Positions 20,069-29,856 of a stretch of 64,000 nucleotides of DNA are shown in pieces. This DNA comes from Azospirillum sp. SYSU D00513 (GTDB lineage: Bacteria > Pseudomonadota > Alphaproteobacteria > Azospirillales > Azospirillaceae). Numbering within the stretch: the first letter of the stretch is position 1; every line of letters begins with the position of its first letter. The notes under the pieces are model-generated. The model searched no databases. It was not told the DNA's origin and was given only the letters and a program-made list of their open reading frames with translations. The stretch is from contig NZ_JAFIQV010000011.1 in the NCBI RefSeq assembly GCF_017356015.1, positions 62,001 through 126,000 of the forward strand. Direction: 5' to 3'. Made by a program: the position numbers and the translations under genes.

Positions 20069-20863
20069 TCAGCGGTCGCGCGGCTGGCAGATCGAACGCG
20101 ATGCGTCGGCGCGGATGAATCCCAGCACGTCCTCGACCAGCGGCTGGCCGGCATAGTCGCGGGCCACCTGCTCCACGCGTTCCGCGAAGGTGCCCTCCGG
20201 CCCGAACAGGTGGCGGTAGGCGGTGCGCAGCCCGCTGATGTCGTCCTTGGCGAAGCCCCGCCGGCCCAGCCCGACGAGGTTGAGCCCGGCCAGGCGCGCA
20301 CGGTCGCCCATCACGAGGCCGAAGGGAATGACGTCCTGCTCGACCCCCGACATGCCGCCGATCATCGCATGCGCGCCGATGCGGACGAACTGGTGGACCG
20401 CCGAGAGGCCGCCAAGGATGACATGGTCGCCCAAGGTCACATGGCCGCCAAGCGTGGCGTTGTTCGCCAGGATGACGTGGTCGCCGACCACGCAGTCATG
20501 GGCCACGTGGGCGCTCATCATGAACAGGCAGTGGCTGCCGACCCTGGTCACCATGCCGCCGCCCTCGGTGCCGGGGTTCATGGTGACATGCTCGCGGATG
20601 GTGTTGTCGGTGCCGATGATCAGCTCCGAGGGCTCACCCTTGAACTTCAGGTCCTGCGGTGCGTGGCCGAGCGAGGCGAAGGGATAGACCACCGTCCGAG
20701 CGCCGATCCGGGTGCGCCCCTCGACCACGACGTGGGAGGTCAGGCGCACGCCATCGCCGAGTTCGACCGCCGGCCCGACAACGCAGAAGGGACCGATGGA
20801 CACGCCCTCGCCCAGCTTGGCCGCCGGATCGACGACCGCGGACGGATGGATCGACACGCTCAT
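20069..20863 (-). CDS. lpxA: UDP-N-acetylglucosamine acyltransferase
   Basis: LpxA (264 aa) transfers an R-3-hydroxyacyl chain from ACP to UDP-GlcNAc, the first step of lipid A synthesis. Hexapeptide repeats forming the left-handed beta-helix run through residues 1-185 ([20 protein letters not shown] and later repeats). The catalytic histidine is His122 in [11 protein letters not shown] helical C-terminal domain follows. ATG 20861-20863 overlaps the fabZ stop (ATGA). Confidence 0.96.
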   Translation of the reverse strand: MSVSIHPSAVVDPAAKLGEGVSIGPFCVVGPAVELGDGVRLTSHVVVEGRTRIGARTVVYPFASLGHAPQDLKFKGEPSELIIGTDNTIREHVTMNPGTEGGGMVTRVGSHCLFMMSAHVAHDCVVGDHVILANNATLGGHVTLGDHVILGGLSAVHQFVRIGAHAMIGGMSGVEQDVIPFGLVMGDRARLAGLNLVGLGRRGFAKDDISGLRTAYRHLFGPEGTFAERVEQVARDYAGQPLVEDVLGFIRADASRSICQPRDR

Positions 20864-21330
20864 TTCTCGTCCAGGATCATCGCGGAATAGATGGCCTCGG
20901 CAACCAGCACGCCGTTGACCTTCGCCTCGCCCTTGAACTTCCAGACGTTGGCGCGCTGGCGCTGCTTGGTGACGTGGATGTGCAGCACGTCGCCCGGCGT
21001 GACCGGCTTGCGGAAGCGGGCCTCGTCCACCGTCATGAAATAGACGAGCTTGCCTTCCGCCTCGGCGCCGAGCGTGCCGACCACCAGGACGGCCGAGGTC
21101 TGGGCCATCGCCTCGATGATGAGGACGCCCGGCATCACCGGACGGGACGGGAAGTGCCCCTGGAAGTGCGGCTCGTTGATCGAGACGTTCTTGACGCCGG
21201 TCGCGCTTTCCCCGGGGAACACGTCGATCACGCGGTCGATCATGAGAATCGGGTAGCGATGCGGGATCATCTGCATGATCCGCGAAATGTCGATGTCGGC
21301 CATCCTGGCCTTTTCCGCCGCCACTTCCAT
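20860..21330 (-). CDS. fabZ: 3-hydroxyacyl-ACP dehydratase
   Basis: FabZ (156 aa from ATG 21330; ATG 21303 is an alternative) dehydrates 3-hydroxyacyl-ACP in fatty acid synthesis and competes with LpxA for the same 3-hydroxyacyl pool. It is a hotdog fold with the catalytic pair His59 (PHFQGHFP) and Glu73 ([10 protein letters not shown]). It is coupled to lpxA by a 4-bp overlap. The 161-bp gap to ompH is where lpxD is usually found; no remnant is visible. Confidence 0.95.
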   Translation of the reverse strand: MEVAAEKARMADIDISRIMQMIPHRYPILMIDRVIDVFPGESATGVKNVSINEPHFQGHFPSRPVMPGVLIIEAMAQTSAVLVVGTLGAEAEGKLVYFMTVDEARFRKPVTPGDVLHIHVTKQRQRANVWKFKGEAKVNGVLVAEAIYSAMILDEK

Positions 21331-21373
21331 TGTTGGCCGTCCGCCTTTCAACGCCTTGGAATGCAATAGGTCA

Positions 21374-21409
21374 CGTCTCCCGCCAGGCACGCCGGCCGGG
21401 CGGGAGACG
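21374..21409 (-). terminator. Hairpin between ompH and fabZ
   Basis: An 11-bp perfect inverted repeat (21374-21384 with 21399-21409) and a 14-nt GC-rich loop sit in the 161-bp ompH-fabZ gap. No T-run follows on either strand. It may be a weak terminator or an mRNA processing site separating the bamA-ompH and lipid A parts of the cluster. Confidence 0.4.
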
Positions 21410-21491
21410 CGTGTTTCTGCCTCATTTCGCGGCCAGCCGCAATCATGGCGGTCGGCTACCCCATCGGCTATGGCCGATCAGGGCCGTCCGG

Positions 21492-22151
21492 TCACTTCTT
21501 GGCCGCGGCCGGCTTGGCCGGCGGCTCTTCGGCCTTGGGCGTGTTCAGCGCGACCTTCGGCAGCTTCTTGTTGACCCGCTCCATCACCGTGGTGGTGACG
21601 TCGAGCGCGGTGTCGACCAGTACGAACTGCTGGCGCGCCAGCACCAGGTTGGCGCCGCGTTCGCGGGCGACCTCGGCGACGACCTCGACCATCGTCTTGT
21701 GGACGACGCCCATGGCCTCGTTCAGCGACATCTCCAGCCCGCGCTTGCGGCTCTGGACCGTGCGCTGGACCTCGGCGACCTGCTTCTCGAAATCGCGGCG
21801 CTTGGAGGCGAGCGCGTCCGGCGCGAGGACGGTCTGCTGCTTGCGCAGCTCCTCCTCGCCCTTGCGGAGCTTGTCCTCGAGCGAGGAGATTTCCTTCTGG
21901 TAGCTCTCGCGCAGCTCGTCGAAGGACTTGCTGACGCCCCTGGCCGCCTCGGATTCCTGCATGACGCGCTGGACGTCGATGACCGCGATGACCGGGGCCT
22001 TCAGCTCCGCGCCGCTCTGGGCGGCGGGAGCGGCAGGGGCCGGAGCGGCGGCCTGGGCGTGGGCCTGCTGGGGGGCGAGCGCCACGGCCGCGAGGCCGCC
22101 GGTCAGAAGCGCGGTCGCACCGAGCACCGCCCTGATTTTGCTGAACTGCAT
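21492..22151 (-). CDS. OmpH/Skp family periplasmic chaperone
   Basis: A 219-residue protein with a Sec signal peptide (residues about 1-32, ending AHAQA) and an Ala/Pro-rich spacer. A Skp-like body follows: a short beta segment APVIAVIDVQRVMQES and long charged helices (about residues 75-165) forming the coiled-coil tentacles. Skp holds unfolded outer-membrane proteins on their way to BamA, the gene immediately upstream (3-bp gap). The C-terminal tail is Lys/Ala/Pro-rich. Confidence 0.9.
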   Translation of the reverse strand: MQFSKIRAVLGATALLTGGLAAVALAPQQAHAQAAAPAPAAPAAQSGAELKAPVIAVIDVQRVMQESEAARGVSKSFDELRESYQKEISSLEDKLRKGEEELRKQQTVLAPDALASKRRDFEKQVAEVQRTVQSRKRGLEMSLNEAMGVVHKTMVEVVAEVARERGANLVLARQQFVLVDTALDVTTTVMERVNKKLPKVALNTPKAEEPPAKPAAAKK

Positions 22152-22154
22152 GAT

Positions 22155-24494
22155 TTAGAACCTGGTTCCGAAGCTGAAGCGGAAAATCTCTTTCTCGTCA
22201 TAGTCTTCCTTCAACAGAGGGAAGGCCAGATCGAAACGGATCGGCCCGAGCGGCGAACGCCAGGCCACGCCGGCGCCGACCGACATACGGATGGCGCTGC
22301 CATCCACGACGTTCGGGTCGTCGACGTCGATGTCGGAGAGCGTTCCCACGTCGGAGAAGGTGTGGCCGCTCAGGCCCAGCTCTTCCGGCAAGCCGAGCGG
22401 GAAGGCCAGTTCGACCGAAGCGCGGGCGTAGCGCTGGCCGCCGAGCGCGTCGTCGGTCCGCAGGTCGCGCGGGCCGATGCCCGCCGTGCTGAAGCCGCGC
22501 AGCGTGTCGCCGCCGATGAAGAAGCGGTCGTTCAGGCGGACATCCTGGCCGAGGCCGGCGATGTAGCCCACCTCGCCCGTCGTCCCCAGCACCCATCCGT
22601 CGCCGAACAGCGGGACGTAGTAGCCGCCGGCCAGCTTGGTGCGCACGAACCGCGCATCGCCGCCAAGGCCGGCAAGGTCCGTCGTCAGCCGCAGGAAATA
22701 GCCGTCGGTCGGTGTCAGGCGGCTGTCCCGGCGGTCGTAGGTCAGCTCCTGGCCGACCAGCGAAACGAGGCGGCTGCCGATCTGGTCACGGATGTAGATC
22801 GAGGCTGTCGAGGGAACGTCCGAGATCGACGTGTTCTGGAGCTGATAGTAGAGGCGTTGGCGCAGACGCTCCGACCAGGGGAAGCCCAGACGCAGGGCGA
22901 AGCCCGTGTTCTTCTCGTCGTAGGAGCTTTCGTCCTGGTAGTCGCGCGTGATGCGGAAAAGGTCGATGCCCGCCGAGACGTCGCGGTCCATGAAGTACGG
23001 CTCGGTGAAGGAGATGTCGTACTCCTGCCGGCGGCCCGACAGGGTCGCGCCAAAGCGCAGGTCCTGTCCGCGGCCCAGCAGGTTGCGCTCCCGGATGCCG
23101 AAGTCGGCCAGGACGCCGTCCGTGGTCGAGAAGCCGGCGCCCAGAGACACCTCGCCGGTGGACTGTTCGGTCACGTCGACGTTCACGACCGAACGGTCGG
23201 GCGTCGTGCCCTCCTGGGTCGTGACGTTGACGCGCTCGAAGAAGCCCAGGTCACGGATGCGCTGTTCGGACCGGCGCAGCTTGGTGTTGCTGAAGGGGTC
23301 GCCTTCGGCAAGCTGCATCTCGCGGCGGATGACCTTGTCCAGCGTGCGGACGTTGCCCGTCACGTCGATGCGCTCGACGAAGACGCGCGGCCCCTCGTTG
23401 ATCTCGTAGATCAGGTCGATGGTGCGGTTCTCGCGGTCGCGGTTGATCCGCGGGCGGACCTCGACAAAGGCGTATTGAAGGTCGCCGACCGCCTGGGTCA
23501 GCTTCGTGATGGTGTCCTCGACCCGGACGGCGTTGTACCAGTCACCCTCCCGCGTGGTCATCACGCTTTCGAGTTCCTTGGGGTCGAGCGCCTTCAGCGA
23601 GCTTTCGATGCCGACCTTGCCGAACTTGTAGCGCTCCCCTTCCTCCACCGTGAAGGTGATGAAGAAGTCCTCGCGGTCCGGTGTCAGCTCCGCCACGGCG
23701 GACACGACGCGGAAGTCGGCGTAGCCTTCCTCGAGGTAGAAGCGGCGCAGCAGGTCGCGGTCGAAGTTCACCCGGTCCGGATCGTAGCTGTCGTCCGAGG
23801 AGAGGAACCTCCACCAGGCCGTCTCGCGCGTCTGGATCTCCTCGCGCAGCCGGCCGTCGGAGAAATGCGAGTTGCCGACGAAGTTGATGCCGCGCACGCC
23901 GGTGCGGTCACCTTCGTTGATCTCGAAGACGAGGTCGACGCGGTTCTGGTCGAGTTCGATGATCTTCGGCTCGACCGTCGCGGCGTAGCGGCCCTGGCGG
24001 CGGTAGATGTCCAGGATGCGCTGCACGTCGTTCTGCACGCGGGTGCGCGTGTACACCGTGCGCGGACGGAGCTGGATCTCCGACTCCAGGTTCTCGCGCT
24101 CGATGCGGCGGTTCCCCTCGAAGGCGATCCGATTGATGATCGGATTCTCGACGAGCGCGACCACCAGCGTGTTCCCCTCGCGCCGGAGCACAACGTCGCC
24201 GAACAGGCCGGTGGCGAACAGCGCCTTCAGCGATTCGTCGATGCGCTCTGGATCGAAGGGATCGCCCGGCCGGATCGTCATGTAGGAGAGGACCGTGGTC
24301 GTCTCGATCCGCTGCGTCCCCTCGACGCGGATGTCGTTCACCGTGCCACCGGTGAAAACCTGCGACACGAGCGAACGGTCGGCCGCCGGCGGCGCGCCGC
24401 CGGGCCGTGATCCGCTCGTCTGTGCAAGGGCAAGAGAAACCGTCGTCATGGCGCAACCAGCCATCAGGCTGAGCGCCAGAACCCTGCTCGACAC
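22155..24494 (-). CDS. bamA: Outer membrane protein assembly factor BamA
   Basis: BamA inserts beta-barrel proteins into the outer membrane. GTG 24494 is chosen; it gives a 779-residue protein whose N-terminus is a normal signal peptide (SSRVLALSL through LALAQ). A GTG at 24587 would overlap rseP by 58 bp and add a basic tail. Five POTRA domains follow (the first begins VNDIRVEGTQRIE), then a 16-strand barrel region ending in the required C-terminal Phe (FSFGTRF). The rseP-bamA-ompH order is widely conserved. Confidence 0.93.
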   Translation of the reverse strand: MSSRVLALSLMAGCAMTTVSLALAQTSGSRPGGAPPAADRSLVSQVFTGGTVNDIRVEGTQRIETTTVLSYMTIRPGDPFDPERIDESLKALFATGLFGDVVLRREGNTLVVALVENPIINRIAFEGNRRIERENLESEIQLRPRTVYTRTRVQNDVQRILDIYRRQGRYAATVEPKIIELDQNRVDLVFEINEGDRTGVRGINFVGNSHFSDGRLREEIQTRETAWWRFLSSDDSYDPDRVNFDRDLLRRFYLEEGYADFRVVSAVAELTPDREDFFITFTVEEGERYKFGKVGIESSLKALDPKELESVMTTREGDWYNAVRVEDTITKLTQAVGDLQYAFVEVRPRINRDRENRTIDLIYEINEGPRVFVERIDVTGNVRTLDKVIRREMQLAEGDPFSNTKLRRSEQRIRDLGFFERVNVTTQEGTTPDRSVVNVDVTEQSTGEVSLGAGFSTTDGVLADFGIRERNLLGRGQDLRFGATLSGRRQEYDISFTEPYFMDRDVSAGIDLFRITRDYQDESSYDEKNTGFALRLGFPWSERLRQRLYYQLQNTSISDVPSTASIYIRDQIGSRLVSLVGQELTYDRRDSRLTPTDGYFLRLTTDLAGLGGDARFVRTKLAGGYYVPLFGDGWVLGTTGEVGYIAGLGQDVRLNDRFFIGGDTLRGFSTAGIGPRDLRTDDALGGQRYARASVELAFPLGLPEELGLSGHTFSDVGTLSDIDVDDPNVVDGSAIRMSVGAGVAWRSPLGPIRFDLAFPLLKEDYDEKEIFRFSFGTRF

Positions 24495-24529
24495 CCGCAA
24501 AGCACGCTCCCTGGCTTGGGCGATCCTGT

Positions 24530-25663
24530 TCAGGAGATCAGGCCCCGGAAGAAATCGACCACGCGAAGTTGAACGAGATCGTTCCACGTGGCGAAAACCA
24601 TGAGCGTTAATACCAAAGCCAGTCCGATGCGGAAACCGTATTCTTGCGCTCTCGCTCCGAGCGGGCGGCCGCGCAGCCCCTCGATGGCGTAGAACAGCAG
24701 GTGGCCGCCGTCGAGCATGGGGACGGGGAACAGGTTGATCATGCCGAGATTGATCGACAGGAAGGTCATGAACCAGACCAGCGGGTACCAGCCGGTCTGG
24801 GCAACCTCGCCCGACATCTGGGCGATGCGCAGGGGGCCGCCCAGCTCCTCGGTGCCGCGGGTCCCCTCGATCATCTGGCCGAGTGCCGTGAAGGTGCCGC
24901 CGACCATGCCCAGGATCTCGCGGCCCGACTGCCAGACGGCCGTCAGCGGATCGTGGCGGACCATCTCCGCCCCGCTGCGGGTGATGCCGAGCAGCCCGAT
25001 GCGGTGCGTGTTGCCCATGCGATCCTGGACCTCGGACACGTCCGGGGTGACCTGGAGGGTCCGGCGCTGCCCCTCCCGCTCGACCACCACCTCCAGCGTC
25101 TCGCCCGGCCGGATCGAGACGATCTGGCGGATTTCCTCGAAGCGCTGGATGCCCGTGCCGTCGACCGAGACGATCAGGTCGCCCGGCTGGAGGCCGGCGC
25201 GCTCGGCCGCGCTGCCCGGCTGCACCCCGCCGACGTCGGCCGGCGTGAAGGACTGACCGACCGTGGCGAACAGGACCGCCAAGACGACGAAGGAGAAGAG
25301 GAAGTTCGCGATCGGGCCGGCCGCGACGATGGCGGCGCGCTGGCCGAGCCGCTTGTGGTGGAAGGACACCGCGCGCTCGTCCGCCGTCAGTCCCTGGAGG
25401 CCCGACGACGGCGTGCTCGCCGCGTCGGCGTCGCCGAACATCTTCACGTAGCCGCCGAGCGGGATGGCGCTGAACTTCCAGCGCGTGCCCGCGCGGTCGT
25501 GGAAGCCGAACAGCTCCGGGCCGAAGCCGATGGAGAAGACCTCGATCCGCACGCCGTTGCGGCGCGCCACGAGATAATGGCCAAGCTCGTGCACGAAGAC
25601 GAGCACGGTCAGAACCAGAAGGAAGGCGAGGAACGAGGTCCCGAAACCGCCGAACATGTCCAT
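24530..25663 (-). CDS. rseP: Site-2 intramembrane protease RseP
   Basis: RseP (377 aa) is a zinc metalloprotease of the inner membrane that cleaves anti-sigma factors and leftover signal peptides. ATG 25661-25663 is preceded by AAGGGG at good spacing. The first helix carries HELGH (25-29), the zinc and catalytic motif. One PDZ domain with GVQPGSAAERAGLQPGDLIV lies in the periplasmic loop, and PMLDGGHL near residue 320 supplies the third zinc ligand. The canonical E. coli protein has two PDZ domains; here I see one clear copy. Confidence 0.94.
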   Translation of the reverse strand: MDMFGGFGTSFLAFLLVLTVLVFVHELGHYLVARRNGVRIEVFSIGFGPELFGFHDRAGTRWKFSAIPLGGYVKMFGDADAASTPSSGLQGLTADERAVSFHHKRLGQRAAIVAAGPIANFLFSFVVLAVLFATVGQSFTPADVGGVQPGSAAERAGLQPGDLIVSVDGTGIQRFEEIRQIVSIRPGETLEVVVEREGQRRTLQVTPDVSEVQDRMGNTHRIGLLGITRSGAEMVRHDPLTAVWQSGREILGMVGGTFTALGQMIEGTRGTEELGGPLRIAQMSGEVAQTGWYPLVWFMTFLSINLGMINLFPVPMLDGGHLLFYAIEGLRGRPLGARAQEYGFRIGLALVLTLMVFATWNDLVQLRVVDFFRGLIS

Positions 25664-25682
25664 TATGCCCCTTGAAACCCCG

Positions 25683-26861
25683 TCAGAGCCCGATCGCCGC
25701 GACCCGGCCGGCGGCCACCCGGCGCGCCTCGCCGTCCGCCTGCCGCACGTCGGCGAGCGCGCCGAGCGGCCGGTGGGGCAGCGCCGCAAGCGTGTCCTCG
25801 ACGATCCGCTCGATTCCGAGGAACCCGACTCGGCGGTCGAGGAAGGCCTGCACGGCGACCTCGTTGGCGGCATTGAGAATAGTAGGAGCGGCCCCCCCGC
25901 TTTGCAAGGCGGCCCGGGCGAGGCGCAGGGCCGGGAACCGCTCCGGGTCGGGCGCCTCGAAGGTCAGGGAGGCGGAGCGCGCAAGGTCGAGCCGGGCCGC
26001 CGGCGTCGCCAGCCGCGCCGGCCATCCCAGGGCGTAGGCGATGGGGGTGCGCATGTCCGGCGTGCCGAGCTGGGCGAGCACCGACCCGTCCACATACTCG
26101 ACCAGCGAATGCACGACCGACTGGGGATGGACCAGGATGTCGATGCGCCCTTCGGGGATGCCGAAGAGGAAATGCGCCTCGATCAGCTCCAGTCCCTTGT
26201 TCATCATCGTGGCGCTGTCGACCGAGATCTTGGCCCCCATGTCCCAGGTCGGGTGGGCCACGGCCTGCTCGGGCGTCGCCGCCGCCATGAAGGCGCGGTC
26301 GCGCGTGCGGAACGGGCCGCCGGACGCGGTGAGGATCAGCCGCTCGACGCTCTCGCGGCGCGCGAAGTCGAAGACCTGGTATATGGCCGAATGCTCGCTG
26401 TCGACGGGGAGCAGCGTGGCGCCGCGCGCCTTCACCTCCTCCATCATCAGGGCGCCGGCGCAGACCAGGACCTCCTTGTTGGCGAAGGCGACGCAGGCGC
26501 CCCGCCGCACGGCGGCGAGCGTCGGCTCCAGCCCGGCCGCCCCGACGATGGCCGCCATCACCCAGTCGGACGGCCGCGCCGCGGCCTCCTCGACGGCCTG
26601 CGGGCCGGCGGCGGCCTCCACGCCGGTGCCGGCGAGCGCGTCCTTCAGGGCGCCGTAGGCGGCGGGGTCGGCGACCACGGCGACGCGCGGGCGCAGCATC
26701 CTGGCCTGTTCGGCCAGCAGCGCCACGTTGCGGTTCGCGGTGAGCGCCTCGACGGGAAATCGTTCGGGGTCGCGCGCGACGAGATCGACGGTCTGCGTCC
26801 CGACGGAACCGGTCGAGCCAAGAATCGTGACCCGGCGGGGGGCGCTATCCGTTTCCGCCAT
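25683..26861 (-). CDS. dxr: 1-deoxy-D-xylulose 5-phosphate reductoisomerase
   Basis: Dxr (IspC, 392 aa from ATG 26861) makes 2-C-methyl-D-erythritol 4-phosphate from DXP using NADPH, the first committed MEP-pathway step toward isoprenoids. [16 protein letters not shown] is the NADPH site, and [10 protein letters not shown] and [19 protein letters not shown] are metal- and substrate-binding segments. ATG 26861 has AGGGGG 5 nt upstream; ATGs at 26879, 26888 and 26897 are less likely. The product pathway feeds UppS in the same cluster. Confidence 0.95.
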   Translation of the reverse strand: MAETDSAPRRVTILGSTGSVGTQTVDLVARDPERFPVEALTANRNVALLAEQARMLRPRVAVVADPAAYGALKDALAGTGVEAAAGPQAVEEAAARPSDWVMAAIVGAAGLEPTLAAVRRGACVAFANKEVLVCAGALMMEEVKARGATLLPVDSEHSAIYQVFDFARRESVERLILTASGGPFRTRDRAFMAAATPEQAVAHPTWDMGAKISVDSATMMNKGLELIEAHFLFGIPEGRIDILVHPQSVVHSLVEYVDGSVLAQLGTPDMRTPIAYALGWPARLATPAARLDLARSASLTFEAPDPERFPALRLARAALQSGGAAPTILNAANEVAVQAFLDRRVGFLGIERIVEDTLAALPHRPLGALADVRQADGEARRVAAGRVAAIGL

Positions 26862-26887
26862 CCCCGCCCCCTGCGTCATACCGCCCA

Positions 26888-27718
26888 TCACCACCATGCC
26901 AATGCCGTTCCGACGGTCGCGTGAAAGACTGCCACCACCGGAGCCGCGACCAGGAGCCCGTCGATGCGGTCGAGAATGCCGCCATGGCCGGGAATCAGCC
27001 GGCCGCTGTCCTTGGCGTCGAAGCGCCGCTTGACCGCGGATTCAAAAAGATCGCCGACCTGGGAGACGACGGCGACGACGGCCCCGGCCAGCAGCGCCAG
27101 CGCCGGCATCTCCGCCCCAAAGGCGAGCGCGACGGCCCAGCCCACCAGGGCCGCGCTGACCATCCCGCCGATCAGGCCGGCCCAGGTCTTCTTCGGGCTG
27201 ATCCGTGGGGCGAGCTTCGGTCCGCCGATGCTGCGCCCGGCGGCGTAGGCGCCGATGTCCGTCGCCCAGACGGCGAGCATCGCGAAGAGGAGAAGCGCCA
27301 GGCCGTCGTCCGGCAGGTCGCGCAGCCAGACCAGCCCGATCCCGCCGAGCGCCACGTATGTGGCGCCGAAGCCGAGGAGGCGCTGCTCGCGGCCGCCGCC
27401 GGCGATCGACAGGGCGACGGCGGCGGCGAGCGCCAGCACGACCGCCAGCACCGGCCCCAGCGCGATCTGCGCGACGATCGCGGCGAGCACGCCGGCGGCG
27501 GCCACGACCAGGGCCGGCACGCGCCGGTCCTGCGGCACGAGGCCGATCCATTCGGCCACGGCCAGCACGGCGACCAGCGCGATCATGATGTGGAAGGTCC
27601 AGCCGCCGATCCAGACGGCGGCCAACACCAGCGGACCCAGGACGACCGCCGACAGGGCGCGCGTCCTGAGGTCCCCCCCCTTGCGGGGCGTCGCGTCAGC
27701 GGGACTCGGCGATGGCAC
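26888..27718 (-). CDS. cdsA: Phosphatidate cytidylyltransferase
   Basis: CdsA (276 aa, GTG start) makes CDP-diacylglycerol, the precursor of all membrane phospholipids. It has seven to eight membrane helices and the C-terminal CdsA signature ([14 protein letters not shown], then [13 protein letters not shown]). The start lies 23 bp inside uppS, so translation is probably coupled. Length is normal for alphaproteobacteria. Confidence 0.95.
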   Translation of the reverse strand: MPSPSPADATPRKGGDLRTRALSAVVLGPLVLAAVWIGGWTFHIMIALVAVLAVAEWIGLVPQDRRVPALVVAAAGVLAAIVAQIALGPVLAVVLALAAAVALSIAGGGREQRLLGFGATYVALGGIGLVWLRDLPDDGLALLLFAMLAVWATDIGAYAAGRSIGGPKLAPRISPKKTWAGLIGGMVSAALVGWAVALAFGAEMPALALLAGAVVAVVSQVGDLFESAVKRRFDAKDSGRLIPGHGGILDRIDGLLVAAPVVAVFHATVGTALAWW

Positions 27719-28445
27719 CGAAACGGCGCTCCCGTCGGTGGAATTCCTCGATCGCCGCTTCCAGGTCGCGCTTCCCGAAATCGGGCCAGAGCGTGTCGAG
27801 GAAGACGAACTCGGAATAGGCCGCCTGCCAGAGCAGGAAATTGCTGATCCGCTTCTCGCCGCTGGTCCGCACGATCAGGTCGGGATCGGGGATGTCCGCC
27901 GTGAACAGGCGGGCCTCGAGCGCGTCCTCGTCGATGCTCGCGGGGTCGCGCTGGCCTTTCCAGACCTCCTCGGCGAGGCGGCGGGCGGCCTGGGCGATTT
28001 CCTGGCGCGAGCCGTAGCTGAGCGCCACCACGAGCGTCAGCGCGCGGTTGCCGTCGGTCAGGGCCTCCGCCTTTTCGATGAGCTGGACGATGTCCTTGGA
28101 CAGGCGCGTCCGGTCGCCGATCACGCGCAGGCGCACGCCGCCCCTGTGCAGCTCGGCGATCTCGCTGCGCAGATAGAAGCGCAGGAGCTGCATGAGGTCG
28201 GAGACCTCCTCCTCGGGGCGGCGCCAGTTCTCGGACGAAAAGCTGAAGATCGTCAGATAGCCGATGCCCAGCTCTCGCGCCGCTTCCACGGTGCGGCGCA
28301 CGGCATCGACGCCCTTCTTGTGGCCGGCGGTGCGCGGCAGGCCGCGCGCCTTGGCCCAGCGGCCGTTGCCATCCATGATGACCGCCACGTGCGTGGGCAC
28401 GTGCGTGGCCGGATGGTGGCTGCTGTCGTTTGAGGCGTCGGGCAT
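27696..28445 (-). CDS. uppS: Isoprenyl transferase (undecaprenyl diphosphate synthase)
   Basis: UppS (249 aa) adds eight cis isoprene units to farnesyl diphosphate, giving the lipid carrier of peptidoglycan and O-antigen synthesis. VAVIMDGNGRWAKARGLPR contains the catalytic Asp25. GHKKGVDAVR, SFSSENWRRP and the C-terminal RTSGEKRISNFLLWQ and PDFGKRDLEAA motifs match cis-prenyltransferases. It lies 7 bp after frr. Confidence 0.96.
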   Translation of the reverse strand: MPDASNDSSHHPATHVPTHVAVIMDGNGRWAKARGLPRTAGHKKGVDAVRRTVEAARELGIGYLTIFSFSSENWRRPEEEVSDLMQLLRFYLRSEIAELHRGGVRLRVIGDRTRLSKDIVQLIEKAEALTDGNRALTLVVALSYGSRQEIAQAARRLAEEVWKGQRDPASIDEDALEARLFTADIPDPDLIVRTSGEKRISNFLLWQAAYSEFVFLDTLWPDFGKRDLEAAIEEFHRRERRFGAIAESR

Positions 28446-28452
28446 TTCGTCG

Positions 28453-29010
28453 TCAGACCTGCATGATTTCCTTTTCTTTGCCTGACAAGGCGTCGTCGAC
28501 CTGCTTGATGTACTGGTCGGTCAGGGTCTGGACCTTCTCGGCCTCGGTCTTGTGCTCGTCCTGCGAGATCTCGCTGGCCTTTTCCGCCTTCTTCAGCATG
28601 TCCATGCCGTCGCGGCGCACGTTGCGCACGGCGACGCGGGCCTGCTCGGCGTACTTGTTGGCGACCTTCACCAGCTCCTGGCGGCGTTCGTGCGACAGGT
28701 CGGGAATGGGAACGCGGATCGTCTGCCCCTCGGCCTGCGGGTTCAGCCCCAGGCCGGAGTCGCGGATCGCCTTCTCCACCGCCTTGGTCATGCCACGGTC
28801 CCAGACCTGGACCGAGATCATGCGCGGCTCGGGCACGCTGACGGAGGCGACCTCCTTGAGGTGCATCTTGCTGCCGTAGGCCTCGACCATGACCGGCTCG
28901 AGCAGGGCGGCGGAGGCGCGACCGGTGCGAAGACCGCTCAGTTCCTTGCGAAACGCCTCGATCGCGCCTTCCATGCGGCGCTTGAGATCGGAAATTTCGG
29001 GCGCGGCCAC
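28453..29010 (-). CDS. frr: Ribosome recycling factor
   Basis: RRF (185 aa, GTG start) splits post-termination ribosomes together with EF-G. It is the full-length two-domain protein: [20 protein letters not shown] at the start of the family core, and [20 protein letters not shown] in the long helical domain. It follows pyrH by 3 bp, the near-universal pyrH-frr pair. Confidence 0.97.
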   Translation of the reverse strand: MAAPEISDLKRRMEGAIEAFRKELSGLRTGRASAALLEPVMVEAYGSKMHLKEVASVSVPEPRMISVQVWDRGMTKAVEKAIRDSGLGLNPQAEGQTIRVPIPDLSHERRQELVKVANKYAEQARVAVRNVRRDGMDMLKKAEKASEISQDEHKTEAEKVQTLTDQYIKQVDDALSGKEKEIMQV

Positions 29011-29013
29011 GAC

Positions 29014-29769
29014 TTACTCCCTCTCTTCTGAAACGATTGTGTAACGGCCCCTGCCCGCCATCACCTCGGCGAAGGCGCCGGGCGTGTGGATGGAGAAGAC
29101 GAGTATGGGTATGTGGTTCTCGCGCGCCAGGGAAATCGCCGAGGCGTCCATCACCTGAAGGTCCTGCGCGAGCACGTCGAGGTAGGTCAGGTGCTCGTAC
29201 CGCGTGGCGGTCGGGTCCTTCTTCGGGTCGGCGGTGTAGACGCCGTCCACCTGCGTGCCCTTGAGCAGCGCGTCGCAGCCCATTTCCGAGGCGCGCAACG
29301 CCGCGGCGGTGTCGGTGGTGAAGAAGGGGTTGCCGGTGCCGGCGGCGAAGATCACGACGCGGCCCTTTTCCATGTGCCGGATGGCCCGGCGGCGGATGTA
29401 GGGCTCGCTGATCGAGGCCATGGGAATGGCGGACTGGACGCGGGTGGTCACGTTCATCCGCTCCAGGGCGCTCTGCATGGAGAGCGCGTTCATCACGGTG
29501 GCGAGCATGCCGATGTAATCGGCCGAAGCCCGCTCCATCCCGCTCGCGGCGCCCTTGACGCCCCGGAAGATGTTCCCGCCGCCGATGACGAGGGAGACCT
29601 GGACGCCGAGTTCGACGACGGCCTTCACTTCGCTGGCGACGCGGTTGACCACCTCCGGATCGAGGCCGTATTCGCGTTGACCCATCAAGGCTTCGCCGGA
29701 CACCTTCAGCAGGACCCGCTTGTAGCGGATGCCGTCGGTGGGCGCCGGTGTCCCGGAGGTCTGGGCCAT
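29014..29769 (-). CDS. pyrH: Uridylate kinase
   Basis: PyrH (251 aa) phosphorylates UMP to UDP. It belongs to the amino acid kinase fold, not the P-loop UMP/CMP kinases. [46 protein letters not shown] and [17 protein letters not shown] are all present. The enzyme is hexameric and GTP-activated in Gram-negative bacteria. It starts the pyrH-frr-uppS-cdsA-dxr-rseP-bamA-ompH run. A hairpin separates it from tsf. Confidence 0.97.
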   Translation of the reverse strand: MAQTSGTPAPTDGIRYKRVLLKVSGEALMGQREYGLDPEVVNRVASEVKAVVELGVQVSLVIGGGNIFRGVKGAASGMERASADYIGMLATVMNALSMQSALERMNVTTRVQSAIPMASISEPYIRRRAIRHMEKGRVVIFAAGTGNPFFTTDTAAALRASEMGCDALLKGTQVDGVYTADPKKDPTATRYEHLTYLDVLAQDLQVMDASAISLARENHIPILVFSIHTPGAFAEVMAGRGRYTIVSEERE

Positions 29770-29818
29770 GGAGGAGGTCTCCCGATTGGTTGAGCTTTTC
29801 CCTTTTTCAGCCGTTCAG

Positions 29819-29845
29819 CCCCCGGACCGCAAGGCGGTCCGGGGG
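29819..29845 (-). terminator. Hairpin downstream of tsf
   Basis: A 12-bp perfect stem (29819-29830 with 29834-29845) with a 3-nt loop starts about 11 bp after the tsf stop. No immediate U-run follows, although an A-rich/T-rich stretch lies about 10 nt further on. It is a probable but possibly leaky end of the rpsB-tsf transcript. Confidence 0.6.
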
Positions 29846-29856
29846 TGTACGTCCAT

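Noticed and set aside
21330..24410. Very long open frame on the plus strand opposite bamA and ompH; similar ones lie opposite dnaE (32671-36270), nuoM/nuoN (48636-51293) and nuoG/nuoF (55794-59291)
   Set aside because: Their translations are repetitive Arg/Ala/Gly/His-rich sequence without domains, and they lie fully opposite well-identified genes. Long antisense frames are expected at this GC content.
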